From Clostridia bacterium (GTDB lineage Bacteria > Bacillota > Clostridia > Peptostreptococcales > Anaerovoracaceae): DNA of 64,000 nt. The stretch is taken from the NCBI GenBank assembly GCA_024403115.1, contig JAKSSL010000004.1, forward strand, positions 1 to 64,000, written 5' to 3'. This document shows, piece by piece, positions 36,789-45,880 of the stretch (position 1 is its first letter; each line of letters opens with the position of its first letter). Both the position numbers and the translations under genes were made by a program. The notes beneath the pieces are model-generated. The model made no database searches. It saw only the letters and a program-made list of their open reading frames with translations, and was not told the origin of the DNA.

Positions 36789-37883
36789 ATGTCATTTAAA
36801 ATTCCAAAGTATATTGAACCTGATTTCAATTTGGAAAAGTTTATAAAAGCTCCTGATGTAGTTTTAGTTGAAGCACCAAGAGACAAGGCGGCACCTGACA
36901 ATTACCATGCTATGAGCATTTATCCCGAGTATTTCAAGATAAATGGAGAGTGGGTTTTTGCAGAAGAAAGCCGTATGGATACAGTAGCCGTTTGGGATGG
37001 TGAAAAGATTCATACATTGGAGTTTAGAAATCTGCACAAGGGCGACAAGGTCGTTGTGGGAAGAAGTGAGAATGCTGAAGAGGGCATTTATGTCCACTTT
37101 AATGCCTGGGATGAAGAAGAACAGGAAGAGGGCGATTTATTCGCTTTCCGTCAAGGCAGAAGCAGAGAAACTGGCTTCACTTACGACTACGAAGGCCTTA
37201 TTGAATTATTAAAACATGAGAGAGATAATGGCGGATATGTGGTATGGGTAATGGGACCTGCATGCAGTTTCGATTACCAATCCAGAATAGCTTTTGGAAA
37301 GCTTGTTGAAGATGGATATTGCCAAGCTTTACTTGCTGGAAATGCTTTGGCAACCCATGACTTGGAAGGCGCATATCTGGGCACAGCTTTGGGAAGCGAT
37401 ATAGTAACACAAATGCCTCACAAACTAGGCCATTACAACCATTTGGACTTAATCAATAAAGTATGTCAATACGGCAGCATAAAAGACTTTATTGAAGGCG
37501 AAAAGATTAAGAATGGTATAATTTATAGCTGTGTTAAGGCAGATGTTCCTTTTGTATTGACAGGATCAATAAGGGATGATGGACCTCTTCCAGAAGTTTT
37601 TGGTAATGCCTATGAAGGTGCTAACGAAATGCGTAAGCACGTAAGAAAAGCCACAACAGTAATAGGTATGGCAACTATGTTACACACAATTGCTACTGGA
37701 AATATGACACCATCATTTAGAGTTTTGGAAGATGGCACAGTACGACCTGTATATTTCTATGCGGTTGATGCCAGCGAATTTGTTGTAAATAAATTATCGG
37801 ACAGAGGTAGCCTTTCTGCAAAAGCTATGGTTACAAATGTACAGGATTTCGTAAAATATTTATCAAAAGAGTTATGTGAATAA
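36789..37883 (+). CDS. Ornithine-cyclodeaminase-like LOR/SDH-domain protein (TIGR00300-like)
   Basis: The 364-residue product resembles, by recall, the LOR/SDH domain of archaeal-type ornithine cyclodeaminases, also found in the ArgZ/AgrE proteins. Supporting segments are NYHAMSIYPEYFKINGEWV, AGNALATHDLEGAYLGTALG, KLGHYNHLDLINKV, SCVKADVPFVLTGSIRDDG, ATMLHTIATGNMTPS and ASEFVVNKLSDRGS. The substrate is inferred only. It could act on ornithine or another amino acid with NAD. ATG 36789 sits 5 nt after TGGAGG. An amidohydrolase follows at 10 nt. Confidence 0.7.
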   Translation: MSFKIPKYIEPDFNLEKFIKAPDVVLVEAPRDKAAPDNYHAMSIYPEYFKINGEWVFAEESRMDTVAVWDGEKIHTLEFRNLHKGDKVVVGRSENAEEGIYVHFNAWDEEEQEEGDLFAFRQGRSRETGFTYDYEGLIELLKHERDNGGYVVWVMGPACSFDYQSRIAFGKLVEDGYCQALLAGNALATHDLEGAYLGTALGSDIVTQMPHKLGHYNHLDLINKVCQYGSIKDFIEGEKIKNGIIYSCVKADVPFVLTGSIRDDGPLPEVFGNAYEGANEMRKHVRKATTVIGMATMLHTIATGNMTPSFRVLEDGTVRPVYFYAVDASEFVVNKLSDRGSLSAKAMVTNVQDFVKYLSKELCE

Positions 37884-37893
37884 GGAGGTCGTA

Positions 37894-39183
37894 ATGCTAT
37901 TTAAGAACATTGGAATTGTTGATGAAAATTATCAATATCAAAAGGACATGTTTGTTGGTATAAAGGACGAAAAAATCGCCTATATATCATCAAAAGAACC
38001 AGAAGAAGATTTCGGAGAAGTTTATGATGGAAAGGGCAAAATCCTAATGCCTGCTTTCTATAACGCTCACGGACATTCACCAATGACATTGTTGCGTGGA
38101 TATGGAGAAAACCTAAATCTTCAAGACTGGTTATTCAACCTAATATTCCCATTCGAGGATCATTTAGACAGTGATGCTGTTTATTGGGGACAAATGATGG
38201 CTATGGCTGAATCATTCAAATACGGAATTGCAAGTACAAGTGATATGTATTACTTTACTGATGACATGGTTAGAGCCACAATAGAAGCAGGGGCAAAGAT
38301 CAATGTTAGCCGTGCCGTTTCTGCTACAGAAATAGACGCACCAAGCTTGAAAGACATGAACAGATTGATTCAAGAATATAAGACTTTCAAAAATGATAAG
38401 ATTATTTTTGAAACATCCATTCATGCAGAATATACAAATAACGAGGCAGTATGCCGTTATATTGCTGAAGCTGCAAAGGAAAATGGCCTTGGTATGCACG
38501 TACACGTTTCAGAGACTAGACCTGAAACAGAGGAATGCAAAGCAAGAAACAACGGTATGACACCTACTCAATTCTTAGATATGTGTGGAGCTTTTGATGT
38601 TAGAGCTATTGCCGCTCACTGCGTATGGTGCACAGATGAGGATTTAGATATTCTAAAAGCAAAGAATGTAACAATTGCTTCTAACCCAGTAAGCAATTTG
38701 AAGCTTGTAAGTGGAAACTGCAGAAGCGTTGATATTTACAACAAGGGTATTAACCTTGCAATTGGCACAGACAGCGTTGCCAGCAACAACAGCTTAAACT
38801 TCTTTGAAGAAATGAAGCTGTTTACAATTGCTGGAAAGATGACTGCACAAGATCCTGCGGCAATGAGACCTGAACAAGTTCTTCACAGCGCAACAAGAGC
38901 AGGAGCCATTGCACAAGGAAGAGAGGACTGCGGATTGCTTAAGGAAGGATTCAAGGCTGACTTAATGGTTCTTGATGGACAGGCTTCAAATATGCAACCA
39001 GAACACAATGCAATAAATAACATTATTTATGCTGCTGATCCTACAAATATCCTAATGACTATGGTAGACGGAAAAGTTGTATATAAGAATGGGGAATATA
39101 CAACAATCGATATGGAAAAGACTATCTTCAATTTGGAGAAGCAAAGACAAAGAATTCTTGGCGAGTTAGCAGCAGAAAAGTAA
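37894..39183 (+). CDS. Amidohydrolase, MTA/SAH deaminase-like
   Basis: This 429-residue metal-dependent amidohydrolase has AHGHSPMTLLRGYGENLNLQ (metal-binding His pair), MHVHVSETRPETEE, IAAHCVWCTDEDL and IGTDSVASNNSLNFFEEM, the pattern of 5'-methylthioadenosine/S-adenosylhomocysteine deaminases and related aminohydrolases. The exact substrate is not determined. ATG 37894 follows AAGGAGG. It is the last gene of the operon and is closed by a terminator. Confidence 0.82.
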   Translation: MLFKNIGIVDENYQYQKDMFVGIKDEKIAYISSKEPEEDFGEVYDGKGKILMPAFYNAHGHSPMTLLRGYGENLNLQDWLFNLIFPFEDHLDSDAVYWGQMMAMAESFKYGIASTSDMYYFTDDMVRATIEAGAKINVSRAVSATEIDAPSLKDMNRLIQEYKTFKNDKIIFETSIHAEYTNNEAVCRYIAEAAKENGLGMHVHVSETRPETEECKARNNGMTPTQFLDMCGAFDVRAIAAHCVWCTDEDLDILKAKNVTIASNPVSNLKLVSGNCRSVDIYNKGINLAIGTDSVASNNSLNFFEEMKLFTIAGKMTAQDPAAMRPEQVLHSATRAGAIAQGREDCGLLKEGFKADLMVLDGQASNMQPEHNAINNIIYAADPTNILMTMVDGKVVYKNGEYTTIDMEKTIFNLEKQRQRILGELAAEK

Positions 39184-39202
39184 TAAAAATCTTTGAAATA
39201 TG

Positions 39203-39226
39203 AGGGCACAAAAGTGCCCTTTTTTA
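39203..39226 (+). terminator. Terminator after the amidohydrolase gene
   Basis: AGGGCAC pairs with GTGCCCT around an AAAA loop, followed by a T run. Confidence 0.92.
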
Positions 39227-39255
39227 TTGAAAAAATAAAGCTTATATAGTATAAT
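39227..39255 (+). promoter_or_regulatory. Sigma-A promoter of the rnf operon
   Basis: TTGAAA (39227-39232), 17-bp spacer, TATAAT (39250-39255). The -35 directly follows the T run of the upstream terminator. Confidence 0.85.
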
Positions 39256-39264
39256 AACCATGTA

Positions 39265-39300
39265 TGATTTCATGCGTGCTTTTTGCGTGCTTTGAAATCA
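39265..39300 (+). promoter_or_regulatory. Leader hairpin of the rnf operon with tandem repeat loop
   Basis: TGATTTCA (39265-39272) and TGAAATCA (39293-39300) form an 8-bp inverted repeat. The 20-nt loop is two copies of a TGCGTGCTT unit separated by TT. It lies between the predicted start site and rnfC, so it is part of the 5' untranslated RNA. The function is unknown. Confidence 0.5.
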
Positions 39301-39339
39301 GAATCGTTTGATTAAAACAAAGAAAGGATGGTCTCACAC

Positions 39340-40656
39340 ATGAGTCAAAAGAAGCATTTGCACAGCGTGCATGCACCTCACTTCAAAAACACTGCAAAGT
39401 GTGCAACAGAAGTAATGGATGTACCTGCCGTTGTGAAAATTTCAATGTCTCAACACATTGGTGCTCCATGTACTCCACAAGTAGCAAAGGGTGACACAGT
39501 AAAAGTTGGTCAACTAATTGGTGCTAGTGAAGCATTTGTAAGTGCACCTATTCATTCCAGTGTATCAGGAACTGTAAAAGCTATTGAAACTCAAAGAGCA
39601 GGAAATGGCGGAGCTGAAACACTAGTTGTTATTGAGACAGATGGAAAGCAAGAAGTTTGGGAAGGAGTAAAGGCTCCAGAAGTAAACGACTTTGACGGAT
39701 TCGTTCAAGCAATTAAGGAATCAGGATTAGTTGGTCTAGGTGGTGCTGCATTCCCAACACACATCAAGTTCAATCCAAAGAACAAAGACGACGTTCACAC
39801 TCTAATCGTTAACGCAGCAGAATGTGAACCATTTATCACATCAGACCACAGATTAATGCTTGAAGAAGCAGATGATCTAATTGATGGTATGGAAATCTTA
39901 ATGAAGTATATTGGATTAGATCACGCATACATTGGTATTGAAGACAATAAGATGGATGCAATCGAACATCTTGATGCTGTAATCAAGGAAAGAGGATTAC
40001 AAGATAAGATGGAAACATTCAAGCTTCAAGCAAGATATCCAAAGGGTGCTGAAAGAGTATTAGTATACGAAATTACTGGCAAGACTATGGATGCAGGCGT
40101 TTTACCAGCTGATTTAGGTATTATTCTTTCAAACGTTACAACTATCGCTTTCGTAGGCAAGTACTTTAAGACTGGTATGCCACTAGTTTCAAAGAGAATG
40201 ACTGTTGATGGCGATGCAGTTGAAACACCAAAGAATGTTATTGCACCAATTGGTACATCAGTTCATGATGTTATCCAATTCTGTGGCGGCTATAAGGCTG
40301 AACCAAAGAAAATCCTTATGGGCGGTCCTATGATGGGTAAAGCATTGTATGCTGATGATATGCCAATTGTAAAGAACAACAATGCAATCTTAGCTTTCTC
40401 AAGCGCAAAAGCAATTCTTCCAGAAGAAACAGCTTGCATTAATTGCGGCAGATGCGTTGCAGTATGCCCATTCAATCTAATGCCAGTTCAACTTGCTGAC
40501 GCTTATGATAAGAGAGATGCAGAACAACTAGAAAAATTAAGAGTAATGCAATGTATGGAATGTGGAAGCTGCTCATTTATTTGCCCAGCACACAGACCAC
40601 TTGGATTCATTAATAAGTTGGGAAAAGCTGTAGTAAAGGAGGCTGGAAATAAGTAA
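39340..40656 (+). CDS. rnfC: Rnf complex subunit RnfC
   Basis: RnfC is the peripheral NADH-interacting subunit of the ferredoxin:NAD+ oxidoreductase that pumps Na+ or H+. The 438-residue product has a flavin/NADH-binding region (GLVGLGGAAFPTHIKF, about 130) and two [4Fe-4S] motifs near the C-terminus, CINCGRCVAVCP and CMECGSCSFICP. ATG 39340 is preferred because AAAGGA then has proper spacing; ATG 39328 touches it. The stop overlaps rnfD by one base. Confidence 0.95.
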   Translation: MSQKKHLHSVHAPHFKNTAKCATEVMDVPAVVKISMSQHIGAPCTPQVAKGDTVKVGQLIGASEAFVSAPIHSSVSGTVKAIETQRAGNGGAETLVVIETDGKQEVWEGVKAPEVNDFDGFVQAIKESGLVGLGGAAFPTHIKFNPKNKDDVHTLIVNAAECEPFITSDHRLMLEEADDLIDGMEILMKYIGLDHAYIGIEDNKMDAIEHLDAVIKERGLQDKMETFKLQARYPKGAERVLVYEITGKTMDAGVLPADLGIILSNVTTIAFVGKYFKTGMPLVSKRMTVDGDAVETPKNVIAPIGTSVHDVIQFCGGYKAEPKKILMGGPMMGKALYADDMPIVKNNNAILAFSSAKAILPEETACINCGRCVAVCPFNLMPVQLADAYDKRDAEQLEKLRVMQCMECGSCSFICPAHRPLGFINKLGKAVVKEAGNK

Positions 40657-41663
40657 TGGAAAATAAGAATGAATATAAGAACTTACTAGTATCTTCAGCT
40701 CCACATATTGTTACAAGCATAGATACACAAAAAACAATGTTGTTGGTACTACTTGCTTTAGTACCTTCATTCTGTGTAAGTATTTACGTATTTGGCTTTA
40801 GCGCAATACTATTAACTGCAGTATGCGTTATCGCATCAGTTTTCTTCGAATGGGCTTGGAACAAGCTAATGAAGAAAGAACAAACTGTTGGCGATTTATC
40901 AGCAGTACTTACAGGTGTACTAATTGCATTCAACTGCCCATCAGAGCTTCCTCTATGGATCGCAGTAATTGGATGTTTCGTTGCAATCATCGTTGTAAAA
41001 CAACTTTACGGTGGTATCGGCAAGAACTTAGTTAACCCTGCAATTACAGCTAGAATCGTGCTATTTATTTCATTTGCAACTCAAATGACTACATGGCCAC
41101 TACCTTTACAAGACCAAGCAGCAGATGTTACTACAGGTGCAACTCCTCTTGGTTTATTAGCTGAAGGTGGAGAATCACTTCCTTCAAACCTAGACTTATT
41201 CTTAGGTTTCGTTGGCGGTTCAATGGGCGAAGTCAGTGCTTTAGCATTACTAATCGGCGGAGCATTCCTAGTTTGGAAGAAGATTATTTCACCAATCATT
41301 CCAGCTTGCTTCATCGGAACAGTATTCCTATTCGCTTTAGTATACTATGCTGCAGCAGGAGTTCCTGAAATCGCAACAGGTTACGGCGTATTTGACATGG
41401 CTTTATTCCATGTTTTAGCAGGTGGTGTTATGTTAGGTGCAATCTTCATGGCAACTGACTATGTAACTTCACCAATGTTACCTTTAGGCAAGGTTATTAT
41501 GGGTGTTGGCTGTGGTGTCATCACTATGTTAATCAGATTATTTGGTGCATATCCAGAAGGTGTTTCATTCTCAATCTTAATTATGAACATCTTAGTACCA
41601 TTAATTGATAATTTTGCTTTAAAGATGGAAATCAAAAAACAAGCGAAAGGTGGTGCTAAATAA
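40656..41663 (+). CDS. rnfD: Rnf complex subunit RnfD
   Basis: This is an integral membrane subunit with a covalent FMN. The 335-residue protein has about nine spans. The predicted FMN-Thr lies in VTTGATPLGLL, matching the family's (S/T)GATPL motif. It starts within the rnfC stop (TAATG) and ends in the rnfG start in the same way. Confidence 0.94.
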   Translation: MENKNEYKNLLVSSAPHIVTSIDTQKTMLLVLLALVPSFCVSIYVFGFSAILLTAVCVIASVFFEWAWNKLMKKEQTVGDLSAVLTGVLIAFNCPSELPLWIAVIGCFVAIIVVKQLYGGIGKNLVNPAITARIVLFISFATQMTTWPLPLQDQAADVTTGATPLGLLAEGGESLPSNLDLFLGFVGGSMGEVSALALLIGGAFLVWKKIISPIIPACFIGTVFLFALVYYAAAGVPEIATGYGVFDMALFHVLAGGVMLGAIFMATDYVTSPMLPLGKVIMGVGCGVITMLIRLFGAYPEGVSFSILIMNILVPLIDNFALKMEIKKQAKGGAK

Positions 41664-42262
41664 TGAAGAACAATAGTACTTGGAATCAATGGATAGCACC
41701 TATCGTAGTGCTTGTAGCTATTTGTCTAGTTATCACTTTTGCTTTAGCAGAAACAAACTCATTTACAGCACCTGTAATCGCTGCAAATGAAAAAGCAACA
41801 GCTGACCAAGCTAGAACTGAATTATTATCAGATGGTGATGCATTCACACAATATGATGGCGAACTTATTCCAGCAACAAGCGATGGAAAATGCCACGTAG
41901 AAGAAGTTTACACTGCTGATAACGGCGCAGGCGTTGTTATTACAGTAGTTACAAAGTCATTCGGCGGAGATTTAACTGAAATGATCGGTATCGACAAGGA
42001 TGGCGCTATTACAGGAGTTAAGGTAACAAAGCATGCTGATACTGCAGGTCTTGGTACTAAGGCTCATGACCCAGCTCACGTAGTTAATTACGTAGGTGTT
42101 AAAGAGTTAAACTCAACAAAAGCTAAGGAAGAAACAGCAACAATCGGTGAACAAAATGATGGCGCTTGGTACATTACTGGTGCTACTATTTCATCAAACG
42201 CTGTTCACTATGGCGTTCACGAAGCTTTAGCTCAATTTGAAGCTATGGGAGGTGAACAATAA
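41663..42262 (+). CDS. rnfG: Rnf complex subunit RnfG
   Basis: This is an extracytoplasmic flavoprotein subunit held by one N-terminal span. The 199-residue product has HADTAGLGTKAHDP and the FMN attachment motif TGATISSNAVHYGV near residue 170. Its FMN_bind domain and position in rnfCDGEAB are typical. One-base overlaps on both sides. Confidence 0.94.
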   Translation: MKNNSTWNQWIAPIVVLVAICLVITFALAETNSFTAPVIAANEKATADQARTELLSDGDAFTQYDGELIPATSDGKCHVEEVYTADNGAGVVITVVTKSFGGDLTEMIGIDKDGAITGVKVTKHADTAGLGTKAHDPAHVVNYVGVKELNSTKAKEETATIGEQNDGAWYITGATISSNAVHYGVHEALAQFEAMGGEQ

Positions 42263-42960
42263 TGGGCAATAAATTAGGTATATTAACAAAGGGCATCATT
42301 AAAGAAAACCCAGTATTGATTCTATTACTAGGTACATGTCCTACACTAGCAACAACAAGTTCCGCTATTAACGGTCTTGGTATGGGTGTTTCAGCAACTG
42401 CAGTACTTATTTGCTCAAACATCGTAATTTCATTATTAAGAAACATCATTCCTGATAAGGTAAGAATCCCTTGCTACATCGTAGTAATTGCCGGATTCGT
42501 AACAGTTGTTCAATTTATCTTACAGGCATATGTTCCATCACTATACGAATCACTAGGTTTATTCATTCCTCTAATCGTAGTAAACTGTATCATTCTTGGT
42601 AGAGCAGAAATGTTCGCAAGCAAGAACAGTGTATTTGACTCAGCATTAGATGGTATGGGTATGGGTATCGGATTCACTTTAGCATTAGGTGTTATGGGTC
42701 TAATCAGAGAAATCATCGGAGCAGGTACATTCTTCGGATTACCAATCTGTGACTTCTTAACTGAAAACCCTTGCATGATCATCGCTCTTGCACCAGGTGG
42801 ATTCTTCGTATACGCTTGCATGATCGCAGCAATCAATTACTTCACAAATGGTAAGGCTATCAAGAAGAAGGAATTTGGATGTGCAGGTTGTGCAATGGCA
42901 GCTATTTGCCAACAAGAAAAATGCGTCAAGGAACTTGACGGGGAAGGAGCTAATGCATAA
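42262..42960 (+). CDS. rnfE: Rnf complex subunit RnfE
   Basis: This is a membrane subunit with about six spans (232 residues), related to NqrD. It starts GILTKGIIKENPVLILLLGTC in part and carries the buried Cys segments expected of RnfE/NqrD proteins. The short Cys-rich tail (FGCAGCAMAAICQQEKC) is notable. It overlaps rnfG and rnfA by one base each. Confidence 0.93.
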   Translation: MGNKLGILTKGIIKENPVLILLLGTCPTLATTSSAINGLGMGVSATAVLICSNIVISLLRNIIPDKVRIPCYIVVIAGFVTVVQFILQAYVPSLYESLGLFIPLIVVNCIILGRAEMFASKNSVFDSALDGMGMGIGFTLALGVMGLIREIIGAGTFFGLPICDFLTENPCMIIALAPGGFFVYACMIAAINYFTNGKAIKKKEFGCAGCAMAAICQQEKCVKELDGEGANA

Positions 42961-43541
42961 TGGTTAAGTTTTTAATGATTTTATTATCAGTTATACTTGT
43001 AAATAACTGCATTTTGGCTCAGTTCCTTGGTATTTGTCCATTCCTAGGTGTATCTAAGAAATTAGATTCAGCCGTAGGTATGGGTGTTGCTGTAACATTC
43101 GTAATGGTACTTGCAACAGCAGTAACTTGGCCAGTTCAAAATTTATTGAACAGTTTTGGAATCGGATATCTACAAACAGTAGTATTCATTCTAGTAATCG
43201 CATCACTAGTACAATTAGTTGAAATGTTATTGAAGAAGTTTATCCCTTCCTTGCACAAGGCTTTAGGTGTATACCTTCCTCTAATCACTACAAACTGTGC
43301 TGTACTAGGTGTAACTATCAACAATATTGATTATGGTTATACATATGCAGAATCATTGGTTAACGCTTTAGGTACAGGTCTTGGATTCTTACTAGCAATG
43401 ATCATCTTCTCAGGAATGAGATCAAAGTTAGAAGGCAACACTGCAATTCCAAAGGCTTTCCAAGGTGTTCCAATCGTATTAGTTAGTGCATCAATCCTTT
43501 CCCTAGCATTCATGGGATTCAGCGGATTAGTTACTTTATAG
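42960..43541 (+). CDS. rnfA: Rnf complex subunit RnfA
   Basis: This is a membrane subunit of 193 residues with about six spans, related to NqrE and RnfE. Typical motifs are NNCILAQFLGICPFLGVS and LITTNCAVLG, where the Cys residues of RnfA/RnfE hold an Fe-S centre in the membrane. rnfB follows after 17 nt with its own AGGAGG. Confidence 0.94.
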   Translation: MVKFLMILLSVILVNNCILAQFLGICPFLGVSKKLDSAVGMGVAVTFVMVLATAVTWPVQNLLNSFGIGYLQTVVFILVIASLVQLVEMLLKKFIPSLHKALGVYLPLITTNCAVLGVTINNIDYGYTYAESLVNALGTGLGFLLAMIIFSGMRSKLEGNTAIPKAFQGVPIVLVSASILSLAFMGFSGLVTL

Positions 43542-43558
43542 GATAGGAGGTAGAAATT

Positions 43559-44395
43559 ATGGGAGCAATATTTACACCAGTAGTTTTAGTTGTTGTTATA
43601 GGCTTAATTCTATCTGTCATCCTAACTATCGCATCAAAGGTATTCTTTGTACCAGTTGATGAAACAGTAACAAAGTTAGTTGAAGAATTACCAGGAGCAA
43701 ATTGCGGTGCTTGTGGTTTTGCAGGATGTAATGACTATGCAGAAGCTATGGCAGCTGATCATTCACTTTCAACTTCAATGTGCCCTGTTGGTGGCGCTGC
43801 AGTAGCAGCAAAACTTGCAGAAGTTTTAGGCGTTGAAGCTGGTTCAGCTGAAAAGAAGGTAGCAGTAGTTCACTGTAACGGAAATTGTGATGCTAGAGGT
43901 TCAATCCTTGAATTACAAGGTATTACAACTTGTGAAGGTGCAAAGCAATTCTATGGTGGCGTAAGCGCTTGTAGCCATGGTTGTCTTGGCTTCGGAGATT
44001 GCGAAGCAGTCTGCGACTTTGATGCAATTCATGTTTGCAACGGTGTTGCCGTAGTAGACAGAGAAAAGTGTGTATCATGTGGAAAGTGCGAAAAGGTATG
44101 TCCAAATGATGTCATCACTATTGCACCAGAAAAGAACAAGGTCATTGTACAATGCAAGTCAACTGAAAAGGCTAAGGATACAATGAAGGCTTGTAAGAAT
44201 GGATGTATTGGATGTGGAAAGTGCGTAAAGGTTTGTAAGTTTGAAGCAATCAAGGTTGAAAACAATGTTGCATTTATCGACCCTGAACTTTGCAAGAACT
44301 GCGGATTATGTGCTAAGGAATGTCCAGTAGGTGCTATCAACAATATGAGAGCAAAGAGAAAACCTGCAGCTCCAAAGGAAGCAGCAGAAGCATAA
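43559..44395 (+). CDS. rnfB: Rnf complex subunit RnfB
   Basis: RnfB is the ferredoxin-facing electron entry subunit. The 278-residue protein has one N-terminal span (about 5-27), a Cys-rich domain (CGACGFAGCNDY, then MCPVGG), a second Cys group (CSHGCLGFGDCEAVC) and three ferredoxin-type motifs (CVSCGKCEKVCP, CIGCGKCVKVCK, CKNCGLCAKECP). The many clusters match clostridial RnfB. The small ferredoxin at 10 kb could donate electrons to it. Confidence 0.95.
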   Translation: MGAIFTPVVLVVVIGLILSVILTIASKVFFVPVDETVTKLVEELPGANCGACGFAGCNDYAEAMAADHSLSTSMCPVGGAAVAAKLAEVLGVEAGSAEKKVAVVHCNGNCDARGSILELQGITTCEGAKQFYGGVSACSHGCLGFGDCEAVCDFDAIHVCNGVAVVDREKCVSCGKCEKVCPNDVITIAPEKNKVIVQCKSTEKAKDTMKACKNGCIGCGKCVKVCKFEAIKVENNVAFIDPELCKNCGLCAKECPVGAINNMRAKRKPAAPKEAAEA

Positions 44396-44427
44396 TGTGA
44401 GATCAAACGATTATTATGTTTAAATAG

Positions 44428-44454
44428 ACCCACTACTTTAGTAGTGGGTTTTTT
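44428..44454 (+). terminator. Terminator of the rnf operon
   Basis: ACCCACTAC pairs perfectly with GTAGTGGGT around TTTA, followed by a T run. Confidence 0.93.
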
Positions 44455-44470
44455 CTTTTCTCCTTTTTTA

Positions 44471-44479
44471 TGTTATAAT
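44471..44479 (+). promoter_or_regulatory. Extended -10 promoter of the M20 peptidase operon
   Basis: TG, one base, TATAAT (44474-44479). The -35 (TTTTCT at 17 bp) is weak. Confidence 0.55.
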
Positions 44480-44518
44480 ATACGAAAGGTTTTCGGAAAT
44501 AAAACAGAGGAGGTTAGA

Positions 44519-45868
44519 ATGGGTCAAAAAAGCAATATGGAATATGGCGAGATTCTTGCTAAAATGCTTCAAAAGGAAACCATATCGGAAATGGATCCTG
44601 AGCAGGACAAGACCAAGTTCAGAGAATTTCACGTGCTATTAAGAGAACTTTTCCCAAATGTTTTTAAAGCTTGTGAATTCGAAGAATTTGATGGCAGCAT
44701 TTTGTTAAGATGGCCATGTGAAGAGGGTAGTGATCCTATCGAGGCGGCAAAGAAAAATGCCCCAGTATTATTCATGAACCATCACGATGTAGTTGAGGCC
44801 AGTGGCAATTGGAAATATCCACCTTTCTCGGGTACAATTGCTGAGGGAAAAGTGTGGGGCAGAGGAGCCATAGACACTAAAGGAGGCCTATTTGGCATGT
44901 TACAAGGTGCCGAGGAACTGATTATGGAAGGGTTTAAACCTAGGAGAGACATTTACTTCCAGTCAGCTTGTAATGAGGAAACAACTGGATTGGGAAGTGA
45001 TAGTATTTCTAAAGTCCTACAGGAGAGAGGCATCAGATTTAAGTTCCTATTGGATGAAGGTGGTATGATACTTTACGATCCTATTGGCGGTGCTGATGGA
45101 ACTTTTGCCATGATAGGTGTAGGAGAAAAGGGCTGTGCAGATCTTAAGTTCATCGCACATTCCAATGGAGGACATGCATCTACTCCAGACAAGGACACTC
45201 CACTGGTTAGACTTGGAAAGTTTATGGCCGAATGTGATAACGGAAAAATATTCGATGCCTATGTGTCCGATGCGGTTACAGAAATGTTTTCCAGAATGGC
45301 ACCTACAATGAATGGTATTACAAAAGCATTATTGGGAAATGCGAAGAATTTGAGAAATACCTTGAAGAGAATTTTACCAAACATTTCACCGACAGCAAAC
45401 GCTTTGGTAAAAACAACCATCGCATTTACAATGGCACAGGGTTCAGGCGGAACCAATGTAATACCTGAGGAAGCATGGGTTATAGGTAATATGAGATATT
45501 CTCATCATCAAGGCCGAGAGGAAAGCATTAATGAAATCATAGAGGTGGCTAAGAAGTATGATTTGGAAGTGGAAGTTCTAGATCCAGGATTTGAATCTGA
45601 GCTTAGCGATTATAATGCTGATGAGTTTAAGCTTCTTGAAGAAGGGGTAAGAGAGAATTTTGATGGTGTTTATACTTCACCATATATTATGACAGGGGCA
45701 AGCGATGCCAGATTCTTTGGCAGAGTTTGCGATAAGTGTTATCGTTTTGTTCCATTTGTTATTAGCGAGGAACAGTTAGAGGGTATTCATGGTCTTAATG
45801 AAAGTGTTGATCTTGATACTTTAGGGCCAGCAGTAGACTTTTACAAATATGTAATGAAAAATGCATAG
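44519..45868 (+). CDS. M20-family metallopeptidase/deacylase
   Basis: This 449-residue cytoplasmic zinc enzyme has the M20 metal ligands: MNHHDVVEAS, GRGAIDTKGG and SACNEETTG, with a dimerisation domain in the middle (about 210-330). It resembles carboxypeptidase PM20D1-like or dipeptidase members, which release amino acids from peptides or N-acyl amino acids. ATG 44519 follows GAGGAGG. A YfcC-type carrier is next in the operon, so it may bring in the substrate. Confidence 0.85.
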   Translation: MGQKSNMEYGEILAKMLQKETISEMDPEQDKTKFREFHVLLRELFPNVFKACEFEEFDGSILLRWPCEEGSDPIEAAKKNAPVLFMNHHDVVEASGNWKYPPFSGTIAEGKVWGRGAIDTKGGLFGMLQGAEELIMEGFKPRRDIYFQSACNEETTGLGSDSISKVLQERGIRFKFLLDEGGMILYDPIGGADGTFAMIGVGEKGCADLKFIAHSNGGHASTPDKDTPLVRLGKFMAECDNGKIFDAYVSDAVTEMFSRMAPTMNGITKALLGNAKNLRNTLKRILPNISPTANALVKTTIAFTMAQGSGGTNVIPEEAWVIGNMRYSHHQGREESINEIIEVAKKYDLEVEVLDPGFESELSDYNADEFKLLEEGVRENFDGVYTSPYIMTGASDARFFGRVCDKCYRFVPFVISEEQLEGIHGLNESVDLDTLGPAVDFYKYVMKNA

Positions 45869-45880
45869 GAGGGAGCCAAA

